Below are positions 48,561-60,720 of a stretch of 64,000 nt of DNA, in pieces. Below the pieces are notes generated by a model, which was not told the DNA's origin, did not search any database, and was given only the letters and a program-made list of their open reading frames with translations. A program made the translations under genes and the position numbers. Position 1 is the first letter of the stretch; each line of letters begins with the position of its first letter. The DNA is from Pholis gunnellus (lineage: Eukaryota > Chordata > Actinopteri > Perciformes > Pholidae): NCBI GenBank assembly GCA_910591455.2, contig OU342806.1, positions 19,249,841-19,313,840 of the forward strand, written 5' to 3'.

Positions 48561-50559
48561 ATTTTGGTCAGACTAAAAGTCCTAATCCTCAAAATTGAGA
48601 AGCTCGAGGTGCAAATGTTGTCATTTTTGCTTTATGGGTTACTCCCAAGATCAATATCCTGGGCAGCTTACGGAAATAGTTGCATAAGGTTTTCTGTGGC
48701 TTTCAAATTTGTAATCGAAAGCCTGAGTTATGAACTGAAGTCACAGAGCTTCAACGCATGGAGGGTCTAACATCCTCTGCACAACAACAGTGGCAGGAGC
48801 CGTGATCATCGCAAGGTGGAGCGCAGAGTACAGTGCAGAGGCAAAATGTAGCTTGATGTTGCCCATGTGTGCCAGGAAGCAGGGAAGCACGTGAGAAACA
48901 ATGAAATATATATACACACACACAGCTTCACATTGAACTGATCATGCCTGCCTGCTTTGTCTTTGTTTTTGGCCAATCCTGTATTTCCTAAATTGTGACA
49001 GGAACCAGGATTTTGAAGCTCGACCCATACCACACCACTTAAAGCCCAACCTCGCTGCCAGACCAAAACATCATTATTGGAGGATTCATCAAATTCCTGT
49101 ATTATGTTTAGTGCAATGTTTTAAAAATGTGTGCTTTCTACAATATATTTCCAAGTTAGAGAAACATTGTAGTTGTGATTGAAAAATATGGTGAAAGTAT
49201 GGTAGGGCTAGCAACTAAAACATTTTGATAAGATAAGGGAAACAGAACATGGTGAAACGGAAAAGGTCGGTACATGACTGTGGTTGAAAAAGACGAGGCA
49301 ATCAATCAGATGGTTACTAAAACAGTTAATAAAAGGCTAGCTGTGGAAAGACACAGAAATGTTTCTCTCCACATCTCTATGAATTTTCCTCAGCTTCCGG
49401 TTGAGCTTTAGAAAATTATCTGCAATCCATAACTTTATTTCTAAAATAAAGTTAAACGGGACATCTACTGGCCCTGAGTCATGACGTGACAAACTCCCCT
49501 TGAGACCTCCACAGCACTTCTCCTCTTTACATAATGGATGGACAACTTCCTGAAATGGTAATGGGCATTGGCATTGGACATTCAGTTCAAAATACTGGGC
49601 TGAATTGTGCCCGTCTCTTTCAATTGACAAAACTGTTATTACTATTTTTTGATCTGCTGATCAATCAATCTACAAACCATTTCAGAACTTGTTTTCTCTA
49701 TCTTGAACTAATATATAACCATTTAAAAGTCAAATGAAGAATGACTAAATGTTTACTTCTAGTCACGATTATCATGGAAAACAAATATGAATCAGTTCCC
49801 CAGGAAATGAGCCCGGTGCCCTGTCTACATTTAATGTCAAAATGTCTGGAGTATTGTGATTGCTTTCTGGAATTACTGACCCCGTTGAAACCCGATTAAA
49901 GCTAATTGCTCCCCAGCGTGCTATGACCAAGCATGATAGATTGCATGGTTACGTACACTCACATTTACTCCCACATAGGCGAGTGTGAATGAATTCTTCT
50001 GTGGGTGTTGCCAAGAGGGATTGCAGATGGGGGCTAATGTGAAAACTGTCCATCATGTTTTGATCACAATATACTTGAGAGCTACTCAGTGGGAGCCGGT
50101 GATAAACTGCTGAAAACCCACATAATCCCTCCTTGAGCCTGGAAGCATTGTAGAATTTGTATTGATAGGAGAGATTATTTAATGTTTCAAAGTAATGACC
50201 TAAAAATACACAGTACAGGTCATTGTCAATTTTGTAGTGTATAACCTATTTTTCTTCTAAGTTTTGTTATTATTACTGTTCTGGCCCGAGCATCATCAAA
50301 GTCGTTGATACATTTTTATTGTTCTTCTAACATTTTCAAAGTATTCAATTAAATTTCAACGAGGTCCATTTAGAGAGAATTTTGTCATGCAAAGTTCCAG
50401 AACATCACAATAATGTTGCAATAATTTGATGTGGCACACATATTTAAAGTCTTACATGTAGTGATCTGATAGGGTTTTAATGCTTCAGAGTGGCAAGTTG
50501 GCTCAATAGCGCCCCCTACCAAATTTCAATAATGCAGCCCTCGCAGTAAATTAACCTCT

Positions 50560-50850
50560 CTAGAACGTTAGCAGAAGGTTAGGAAAATAATTTCAAAAGG
50601 TGCAGACCCACTGAATTAGTAACATTGGACAGAAATGTCAGGAAAACATCCCAGAAAAGCAAAAGGTTAGGGAACTAATGTCCCGCGAACGTTAAGAAAA
50701 TAACCTTGCAGGAACGTTATGAAAATATCCTCCCTGCAACGTTGGTGGACGGTTATGAAAATAACCTCCCGGGAACATTAGCGGAAGGGTAAGAAAATAA
50801 CCTCCCGTGAACGTTTGCGGTAGGTTAGGAAAGTTAACTGCACGTTAACA
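50560..50850. repeat. AACGTT-box minisatellite
   Basis: Tandem units start with aacgtt (or aacatt) and end with variants of ataacctcccggg. Successive units begin near 50693, 50713, 50738, 50773 and 50808. Full units are about 35 nt (aacgttggtggacggttatg...), with shorter ones of about 25 nt lacking the internal ggaaggtta part. It is flanked by sequence containing agcgccccctaccaaatttc and agcgccacctactgac, typical of a larger teleost dispersed element. Confidence 0.75.
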
Positions 50851-51110
50851 AACTTCAAATTTGGGCAGTGCCTTCTAAAGACCTTAGTGATTAAAAGCTA
50901 TCAAAAGCATGAGGTTTCATGGAACGGCGTAGATGTGGTGTGGCGGCCATTTTACATGGTTCGCCATCACACATCAAGCTGCTTTGACTCGACTGTACTT
51001 TGTCAACTGTCCCAAACTTGACATCCTTGATGAGAGTCATGGCTCAAGGACTTCTGCATGCCAATATTTAGTAATAGCGCCACCTACTGACAATCATGGC
51101 CGTTATCAGG
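50850..51110. repeat. flank of dispersed element with 'gcgccacctactg' motif
   Basis: Continues from the minisatellite and ends near agcgccacctactgacaat. Together with gcgccccctaccaaattt at about 50509 it suggests a single dispersed element surrounding the minisatellite. Confidence 0.4.
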
Positions 51111-51479
51111 ATTCTATAAATACAGCGGTCCAAACATTGAACTTATTAAAAGGGTTCTTGGGCACACCACCAGAAAAAAAGACTCTAAATATGTGCAAAG
51201 TAAGATGTTTGGAGAGCAAATATTGCATAACAATAGTTTTTCAATTGTGCGTGTATGTGGAGTTTTCATTAATAGTACAGTGACTTGTTTTTGTTCCTTT
51301 TTAGAGCCAGGCCATAATTTAAAGTAATTGAATGCAACGTGAAGTTTGTTAATTGCAAACTTTTGAGACCTGCATTTACTTTTACAGTCTGTTATCTTAC
51401 AAACACTAAAGCACATTCACACGCATTCAGTTTTTTGTCTATCTTTACAGGCTCACATTTATGATTGTTTTGGAGCTAT

Positions 51480-51690
51480 ACTCAAAACATTTGAGGCTAA
51501 AGACCTGGCAGACCTACGCCGCTGGTCCACGCAGGGAATACTGTATAACTCTTGCATGCAGTGTCTGATGGTCACAGAAATGCACGGCCACATCAACCAG
51601 AGTCATGCCAGTACCCTTGACGTGCTCAAAGGTGCAAGGGCCCGTTCAATGCTGCTTGCAGCTTTAACTATTCTTGTTTTCACCCGCATG
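51480..51690. repeat. dispersed element end (ctgcttgcagctttaa)
   Basis: The sequence gcaagggcccgttcaatgct followed by gcttgcagctttaac is a recurrent terminus of a teleost dispersed repeat. Its inverted counterpart, aaagctgcaagcagcaattt, occurs at about 53539. Confidence 0.5.
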
Positions 51691-52819
51691 TCTCATGATC
51701 CAATTGGGTTTTAGTCCACTGGAAACATTCTTAGCTCAGCTCAGAGGATTCATGTAAATGTACGGTAGACTCCCTCATTTGCCTGGAAGAAGTGCATTAT
51801 GCATAAACTGTGTGAATAAAATCAAGTGCAAATCTGATCATTTGATTAGGCTGGGGTAATGCGATGGTCATTAAATATTCAGAGACTGTGTCCTCTATGC
51901 TCAGCTCTGAATTCATGTGAACATCCTCAACACAGTGCTATGTCTCTTAGAATAATATCCACTCAATTAAATCCCACTGTGTAAGATGATGGCTGTTACA
52001 TGTAATTCATTTTTTCCTTGTAGAAACTAGTCCGCACAATTTGTAATAACGACTACAGGGCTGATAAGCGCATAAAACACAGCTGAGATCAGTTTATTGG
52101 AGGACTGTGACCTCATCAAAAATGTATTCAAATATTTGCACATAAACAGTCCAAAAGACAAGACGAGACCGTGCCCTGTGTATTTGCATTCATTATTATT
52201 TTATTACATTTGTAATTATGTTTTCTTGGAGGTGTATTGTGTCACATTTGCTAATGAAACACCTCCCTCTAATGTAGCATTCAGAACAACAAAGACCACA
52301 CATTCTTCAACTTGCAAAGAATTAGGGAAAACAAATAAATGCAGTTGGAGGTAAATAGTTCCTCAAGGGGAACAAAACCCAGCTACAGTGATGCCTTTCC
52401 TGGCTTTAAAAGATAATGAAGAAGAATACAGCCCATGTGCTCCTCAGAGATTGTTTTAATTATTCTTTCCTCGTATCCTTCATTGTCCCTATAAAGCACA
52501 ATACAAATTTCAGACAAATCTTTCACTGCATGACTTTCATGTTTTGATCAAGGGCTTACTGCTGTGTAATTATAGCAGCAACAAGGAAGACCAAAAAGGA
52601 AGATTCTTGGTTAGAAAATATGAAAGTTTACGGATTCTTTGCTTCGGAACTAATGAAGTTAAACCAGATTAAAATGTGAAAGTTTAATTTCAAGTCGCTA
52701 CCAGTTTTCAAAAAGGGTCTCAAACTGAATGTGATGCTGCACTACGAGCAGCTTCAGGTATTATTAATTTGATTTATGTTCTGACACACATTTATTACAT
52801 TACATATTATTGCATAAGA

Positions 52820-52872
52820 CTTGACCGCGACCTGACCCCGGATAAGTGGAGGAAAATGGATGGATGGATGAC
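52820..52872. repeat. LINE 3'-tail-like fragment with ATGG repeats
   Basis: gcgacctgaccccggataag followed by tggaggaaaatggatggatggatg resembles the 3' end and short tandem tail of a 5'-truncated fish non-LTR retrotransposon (Rex3/RTE-like is possible). No coding part remains. Confidence 0.45.
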
Positions 52873-53439
52873 TGCATTCTTAGTTTAAGTGTTGCAACAA
52901 CACAAGAAGAAATGCCAACAATTGCCAATTATGAGGATGAAATTAAAGCGTTGCTTGTCATGTACCTAAGTGGGCATAATTATATGCCACCTTAGCCTGT
53001 ATGTCAGACTAACGTTAGTACGAATAAATGAATAATGATTGTAAACAAGTATTTGTTTTGCCTAAACACAGCGGGGGCTTGTGCAAGCGCATCATGAAAT
53101 AACTTTTATCATACAAACTGTTGCATGAGGATACGTTGGATTGCAATTATTAATGTATTATTGTTGCCTTTGACCCAGCAATAGCACTAGTCAGAACGAT
53201 GGCGGAGAAAAATGTCAAGCTGACAAGGTGCAGAGGCATTCCTCAAAACTTCAGGCAAGGAATTTAAACGTGACTGAGAGAAACCATATTTGTGATTTTA
53301 CCACCCAGTCTGTCGGTATAAATACGTTTCAGTTACCACCAACTCTCTGAAGATACAAATTTCACTGTAACTGTGTGTGGATATGTGGCGCTGATCTGTG
53401 TTAATTAGACAGTTTTTGCAATGCTTTTTTCCGTCTGTC

Positions 53440-53600
53440 TGATTTTCTTAAAAGACGTTGATCCGATCGCCTTCACACTTGGCAGGTCTAAGGAAAGGCA
53501 GTGCTGAGTGTTAAGTTGTTTGGACGAGCTGTTCAAGAAAGCTGCAAGCAGCAATTTATGGGGGCCAAGCAATCGGCCCTTTGCAAACAGATACGTATTG
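53440..53600. repeat. dispersed element fragment, inverted relative to 51480-51690
   Basis: Contains cgccttcacacttggcaggt and aaagctgcaagcagcaattt, which is the reverse-complement counterpart of the ctgcttgcagcttt terminus at about 51650. Confidence 0.45.
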
Positions 53601-53712
53601 AACAGATGTTGAACTAGTATCTAATTTAAATATATGCAAATAGCACAGAATCAGAGACGACATTTGGGTAGCAGTACAGTTAAGGGTGCATTTTACCCTT
53701 TACGGGTGCTTT

Positions 53713-53786
53713 GAGAATAAGATAAGACAAGATCAGATAATCCTTTATTAGTCCCGCAGCAGGGAAATTTACAGGATTACAGCAGT
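53713..53786. repeat. LINE-tail-like repeat, copy 2
   Basis: gataagataagacaagatca, then gataatcctttattagtccc and tttacaggattacagcag, in the same orientation as the copy at 13043-13135. Confidence 0.65.
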
Positions 53787-56219
53787 TAATGTCTCATTTG
53801 TTTATCATATTTGTGTAGGTTTGGCGGCCGTAAAAGTTGTGCGATCCTTTTGTGAATTTGCCTCTCAGATGAGTGCTACGTCGTTAATTAAAGATGGGGG
53901 AGAATAGGCTAAATGTGTATTCAATATAAACTCTTCAGGAATTCAGTTTCAGCAAACAATTTCATTCGTTTTATTATCTATGACCTTTTTAGTATCCGTG
54001 TTCATCACAACTGTGGGGCATTCGATTTTTATAGTGAGCAGGGAAGCTCTTTCAACAATACAGGACCTTGAAGTGTCCTCTGGAAAGACAGCGGATTTCT
54101 ATACCAGGTCCTGTTTGACTTCTCCGTTTATGACCTACGACGACCTCTGTCATGTGGAAGGGGACAAGAAGAGGGAAAAATTTCCTGCAAGGAGTAACAG
54201 TCTGTATCGGAATATTACCTTCTTCAAACAGATTGAATCAATAACATAAAAAGGGGACTTTTCGTGCCTAAATGATCAGCTGTCCTGAGGACTCCTGATG
54301 TGCCTTGCAGCTAGTTTGCACTGCCTTTACGCTTCAAGTCCTCATTGCTGAAGGGTTTCTGAACAATCAATGAGTTCAATCATTGATCACAATTCTGTTC
54401 TTTTTCCTTCAGTTACTAGACAGCAGGTGGTTCAGCTATAGTCACAAAACACTGTGCAACCAAGTCTTCCCTCTTGAGAAAAACAACAGCATTGCTGATT
54501 ATAATGCTGCAAAAAAAGTCACGTCTGTTGATGTATTAATGGAAATGTTGGACTTTGACAGTGGGGATCATGGTTTACATTACAGCTCAAGATCTGCTCA
54601 CCATTTAACCTTCAGCATGACCAGGATTCCTTTGTCTTGATTTGATAAATGCACTGCTGGTGTGTCTTTTTCCTACCGATGGTTTCACCAGATAAGCAAA
54701 ACACTTACATTGTTCCTTTTGTATAGAGCCCAGCAAGTATCAGGAGCTGAATTTTTCATAATTAGTAAATGCTAACCTCTAACTACTACTTTGTGTGTAA
54801 GAGTTATTAATCTGTATGCATGAGTAACTCATCTGGGAATGCAATTAATTAATACCTACCCTCTAATATGCAGTTTGTGCACACAAATTAATCAATTTGT
54901 TCCCTGAATTGAATAGTAGGCCTATCAGAATATTGTAGCAGGAGGAACTGAAGTAACAGGTTATTGTGTTAATGTCTTTGGTGTCAAGTGTTTATAGGAT
55001 TCAGAACCACTTTTGATTTCATTTGACAGTCAAACTGTGTGGATACCTCTTTGATACCCGTTTGCTTTGTGAACGACCATTCATCTCAACGACAATGTAT
55101 ACAAGCTCATCTGTTTGTTACTAATAAGACTATTTCACATAAAACTCACTCATGCAGCATATTTTCGAAAGTTTAATAAAAATGTTGGCAACATCAATCA
55201 GAATGGGAGTCTGTTATTATCGTACCAGACATGAGTTCAACTGTTCCTTATGGAGTAAAGGAGCCTTCAGGCTGCAGGTTCTCCCAGAAAGCTTTGCTGC
55301 GCTCAGCACTAAACTGGGAAGAAATATAGGTGGCATTTCTCACATATCCTGGTACCGTGAAAATAGCATTCCATTAAACGGTATGAATCTTAATCAGGCA
55401 CACCTGCAAAAAAAAAGAGATATAGAGAGAGCATTATTTATATGTTCCACTTTGAACTCAGTGCTCTTTATTGGGCTGTTACTGAAATAAATGCTCACCA
55501 TCAAAGCTCCGCTAAACATATTAATTGCTGGATTTGATGAGACCTACATTCAAGCTCTGCACCTGCTTATTAAAATAGTGCACATCCTGCCAGGCGGCAT
55601 TTTTTTTCAGTCTCTAACGCTGTGACACAGCAGAGTGGCTTGCCAATTTCCAACAGAGGGGTTAACTAGGAACGAAGGTAACTTAGCTATTCTGAGCCAA
55701 TGGTATTGATATACTGTTAGCTTTTCTATTGTGTTTTTCCTTTCACCTCTTTATCATCTCCTCTTTATGCAGAAAAACTGTTTTCATTGTATTTCAAGGA
55801 CTAATCAATTATCAGAATTGTAGTGATGGAAAATATATTTGTGTTCTACCATTGCACAGACTTCTTTGGTTAATTCCTTAGATTGTCTTAGAAATATGCA
55901 TAGAATGTTATATTTTTCATGTAGAAAGAAAGCCTGTTACCATTTTGCTGACTGCTTACAGCAAGTGTTTAATTATACATGGGCACATTGCACAATAACA
56001 TTGGCTTAGTGCAGTTAATGCCTGCCTGCCAACAGTGTTTTTCCCTAATCACAGACTGAAGCCTCTCTCCTGTTCTTAGCAACAATAATGACATATGCTC
56101 AAGCTAAAACCCAACATGCTAATGATGATATTTGATTTGGTAAGTGGAGTCCTCTTTGGATCCTGGTGATTTTCAGCAACAGTAGCAGCGGGCAGCTCGG
56201 AAAGGCAATGTCAGTTAGG

Positions 56220-56640
56220 TCAGCTCACCACTTTGGGTCGGGGTGAAAGATCCCAACTATTGAACCAACTGGCAAGAAATTCTGCATTTGTGATTCTCAG
56301 AGGATGAATTCAAATTACTTTTGTAATTCCAGACTTTTCTAGTCCACCATGAGTTTAACATTTGTGGTTGTGAATGAAATGCTTCCACAACTAATAGCCA
56401 AGACATTTGGTCCAGACATACATTTCCCCTTAAGGATGAATTGTATGAAGAGTATAGCGCCATAAATTATAGGCTACTCAAAATTAGTTTTATTTGTCAA
56501 ATATCATTGCCATCAGCTGTGCTTTGTTTCATGTTTAATAGCATATATTATAAGATAGCATGCTAAACTAAGATGGTGAACATTATAACCATTATACCTG
56601 CTAAACATCATCATGATATCAGCACCAAAAGTACTTACTT
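56220..56640. repeat. dispersed teleost repeat, related to 6866-7115
   Basis: Contains ttgtggttgtgaatgaaatg, atttggtccagac, gcatgctaaactaagatggt and ttatacctgctaaacatca, in the order of a common perciform repeat. Diverged and internally rearranged. Confidence 0.55.
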
Positions 56641-57034
56641 GGCTGTAATCCAACGTCTCCATGTTTCATTTGCTAATTTTGATTTGTTGAACATTTACTG
56701 CAAATGTAAGGATACTGTATTCACATCTAAGGTATTTTATAATAACATTAGCTTAGTGTATTTGAGAATGTGCTTTGGTTTCTGTCCATAGCAACATTAA
56801 TGGCAATAATGGCTAACGTGCTACATGCTCATGATGGAGAACATCTGGAAAATCTCTACAGATTGTGCAACAGTAGGCCTGATTGATAGGTTCTGTGTTT
56901 TATTAGCTAGTGATTACAGTTTAAACAGTTGTTCACGTAAAGGGATGAATTTATGTTTATGACAAACTACTGTGTCATCTGCAGTGAGCTCATGAAGAAA
57001 CACACACAGATGAAGCCCATCAAAATGCTAAAGT

Positions 57035-57493
57035 TGTCACTCTCCAGGCACATCCCATGTTCCCCAGGCCCCACTCATTGTCATTTCCATCCATTCACCA
57101 GATGCCCTCTGACTCTCCCTCCTTTCCCCACCACCTGACTGCCCCACCCATCTACACATCTGCTCCTACTTCCCAACTGTGCTTTGCAGTTGCCAGTTTT
57201 CCCCACCCCCTCACCTGCATCGCATTCCCTCATTAGCCTCTCAGTTCATGCTCTATACAAGCCCAGTTCCATTCATTCCCTGCCAGTTTGTCCAGGTTGC
57301 TATACATTCTTTTTTCATGCCTCTGTTTTCTGGCCACCTGTACCTACATCTGCACCTGCTTGTCTGTTTACTTGCTTGCCAGTACCTGCCTCTAAGCTGA
57401 TTTATTCAATAAATCATTGAAAATCTTCAATTTCGCCTGGAGTATGTGCATTTGGGTCCTTCTCCTGTTACCTCGAACACACCAGCTGTGACA
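57035..57493 (+). mobile_element. probable solo LTR of an LTR retrotransposon
   Basis: The segment is bounded by TGTCAC (57035-57040) and GTGACA (57488-57493), short inverted ends of TG...CA type. Flanks read AAAGT before (57030-57034) and A-AAAGT after (57494-57499), a likely 5-bp target duplication blurred by an A run. Inside are a TATA-like box TATACAA (57254-57260), a poly(A) signal AATAAA (57408-57413) and the word gcatttgggtcctt that I recall from teleost LTRs. No gag or pol sequence lies on either side, so this is most simply a solo LTR left by recombination. Whether it is gypsy-like or endogenous-retrovirus-like is not decided. Confidence 0.7.
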
Positions 57494-59392
57494 AAAAGTG
57501 TTGGTACTGTCCCCTAAAGACCCACAATAATATTTGCCCCTGGCATATTGTTGTAAGAGCACCAGCACAGTTTAGGCCGGCTCTTGAAAATTCTGATCTC
57601 AACTCCTCTCAACCCTGAGTGTTTTATCACCTTCAACAGAGTCATAATGGGTTTGGCCAGAGCTTCCCCCGGCGCTGGCACAGACCTCCAGCATAGTGGA
57701 GGTTAAGCTGTCAATGTGAGACTCTGTTCACCCGGATAGAAAGGGACAAGGGAAAGTTAAAAATCTCTGCTTATTGAATGTTTGAAAACTTGTTTTACCC
57801 AAGGAGTTCAAAAAGTATCTTAAATGTTGCCCATCTAAAAGCAATTCACATATACTCTGCAGTTAATCATGGGAGGTCTGATTACACAGTAAAACGTTAT
57901 GCTGATATCTGCAGGCATGAAAAGTGTGACCCAATTATACAGTACACTTTGCCGTTAATGAGGCCTGAATTAGGGCTGGGGGTTTGCACTGAACGGGCTC
58001 TGCCTATTTGGGACTAATGTCTGGCATGGCAGAGTGCTGGACACTGGTGAGATCAGCTCTCGTTCCCTCTGCTCCGAGATATTGCATTGACCTCTGCAGC
58101 CTGCATCCCAAGATTACCTTGACATCTGCTGGGTGGGTTTCAAAAAGCTAATTAATCCCTGCTGACCTGAAGTTTGGCTGCCTGTTCTAAAAGCATCTCA
58201 GGGTAAAGACCCACTATAGGTCAGCCCATAGCTCCCATATGACTTATTCTTGGAAAACGGCATGATGCTTTTCTTGGACCAGAAAGTCAGAAAAAAAAAA
58301 GTTAAATATTTGACTGGAAGTTGCCATTTTTTGATGTCATGATTTTTTCCCCTGAACCTATTCACTTATATGTAAATTATATTAAATTTGTTAGTGAGTG
58401 ATTATTTCAGCAGTTGGTCCACTGCACGTAAAGTCCAAAACTCCTTTTAATAAATGAGTGAGTATGATATTTCCCAGCTTTGTTTTATGGCCTCTTCCAG
58501 CCCACTGATTACTGCAAAACAGTTCCCACTTGAGGCAACATTAATATTCATGAATCATGTTATGCAAAAAAGACTATATAAATAAATAAATAAACAGCCA
58601 ACACTTTTGGCAACGTCGTCCCCTAAAAAGTGCTATGGGGCCCCTAATGGAGCTTGTGATTTTTCTTCCTTGACATTTGTAATTGTTACAGTCGGAGGAA
58701 AACATCGAAGGCCTCAACAATATTTCCCAAAGTCCTCAAGGGAAAGTGATATTCCCCCTGTGGAGGTGTAAATTCTGCAGGTTCAGAGAAGTGGGAATTC
58801 TTAAAGATATTTGCAAATGTATTGCTCTAGTTTTCAGGCAGGTGAAGAGAGCCTTGGGCAAAATTAGGTTTATCTGAGCGATGTTTGTGAGGTATTCTGA
58901 GGGGACCGGATAGCCCTTTCCGTTTGTCATTGCACAGACGAGTGTGCTCAGCTGCTGCGCCGAGGGAAATTACTAGGTTGTTGTCTACATACAAAATCCA
59001 CTTTTGAAATGGGATGGTCCTCAGGCAAACATGTCAGAATTTTTTGAGATGGATAAAAATGTCGTCTTTTCACCAGTGAAGGTCAGACAAAAAGCAAATA
59101 TGAATATCATTTTCAAATCCTTTGCTCTATTTTCATGTGAACAGCCTTGTTGACATAAAAGCTTTTTTAGAGTTGTTATTGAAAATGTATAAATTATGAA
59201 TGTTTGAAGATCTGCTTTTCCTACAGACACGGTATTTGTTTAACCAACAGTTAGAATTGTTTGGCCTGCTTAAACAAAATGTGATTAAAAAGTTGCACAC
59301 GTTTTTGCCTCAGCTGAAATGGTATTAAGTAGAAAGGCAGACCAATGAAAAAGGCTAATTTATCAAAAAAGTTGGCAATAATTTAGGCCAGT

Positions 59393-59830
59393 TTAATGGT
59401 GTGTAACAATACACATATTCGTTTGGTGCGAGGCTTTCGGTTCGGTATGCATTACAAACCGAACAATTTCTTTGAATAATACTATTGCATTTATGCAAAA
59501 GCTTAAATTGTGGGAAATATTCTCTCGGTGGAGCCACTGCGCTCAACAAGGCAAACCACCCGACGTAACAGACAACGTGCGGTCTGACACTCCAAACACG
59601 GAAGAAGAACATTCTACTCTGGTGTGTTCTGGGAGGCATGATATGCTAAACTAGCTTACCAGGAAAACTAACAGCAGCGCACACGCTACAAACTCTCCCC
59701 GCAGCATTTAGGTAGCTGTTCCCTGCCGATTCAAACAGGGCTAAAGCAATCGCCACGGCGATTGGTATATTTATAACCGCGAATATGAGATCCTACCCTG
59801 GAGTGGAAAACGCAGGCTGTACGAACATGC
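59393..59830. mobile_element. probable hAT-like DNA transposon remnant
   Basis: The region from tggtgtgtaacaatacacat through gaggctttcggttcggtatg and acaaaccgaaca looks like the 5' end of a second, older hAT family common in fish. The following GC-richer stretch to about 59830 has no intact coding region. The right end was not found. Confidence 0.4.
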
Positions 59831-60539
59831 TTAATGTTATTGAGCGTCTTGACACTACTCCTTCACAAGCCCATTTCGCCAGACCATAATTCAAAAGCCC
59901 AAACAGAGAATCAAATGTCCGAAGCACCCGCTCTGACAACAGACGGCCCAGACGTCACGGGCACATTACCTCACTACCCGATCAACGAAATTTCTCTGGC
60001 ATTTCTGCTTTTTTGCTGTATTGAAAACGTACGTAGAAATTTCATAAGTAAGATTGAAAGATCTATTATTTCAGGAAATATCTTTTATCAACTTTATTTC
60101 AAACAACATCCTCATAGGGTCCATTCATAGTTGACCTCCTTAGCTGTAATGCTGGCTTTGAAGGAAAAAGAAACACTCCAAAATCATAACAAAGTCTAAT
60201 CACAAAAATCTCGCCTACATGCTCACCCATGTCATATTCCCCAATTAGTCCTGCAGTTTTAATGTATGCCGACTCTCATCCGTTCACATTTGCATCAGCT
60301 CCCTGCCTGTAAGTGATTCTGCTTGCCTGATTCCTCGACGTATTATTATTTGCCCGCTTAAGTTTGCCTTCCAACTGAGTTTTGACCCTGTTTTTGGAAG
60401 AAATTTAGTCCCAAATAGCCAGACCTATCCCCGAAGCGCCAACGTGATCTCATAGAAATATGTAAAATGAGTGACTAAGTAGTGGTGGCACGACAAATAG
60501 CCTCACGTGTTGGCACATCAGAAACGATGTAATGTAAGG

Positions 60540-60720
60540 TTCAGGCAAAAATAATTGCGTTGGGTTTAGGCTAAAAAAAAACACTGAATGTTAGGGTTTA
60601 AGCAACAAAACCACTCATGTTTAGGAATAAAATCATGGTTGGGCTGAAAATAGGCATGACATCTTAGATTAGGGCAACAAAACCACTAAGCTAAGTTTAG
60701 TTAACAGCACGGACGTAACT
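60540..60720. repeat. dispersed repeat, related to 21420-21520
   Basis: Three internal blocks of the type 'gggttta(g)gcaacaaaaccac' occur here, followed by aaaatcatggttgggctgaa. The same core appears in intron 4. Confidence 0.5.

Noticed and set aside
53980..54640. Two short open frames (89 and 85 residues)
   Set aside because: No motif, no consistent splice signals joining them. Hydrophobic start of the first is insufficient evidence.
58691..58766. Possible exon between ttacag and gtgtaa
   Set aside because: Weak polypyrimidine tract and donor, no recognisable peptide and no partner exon.
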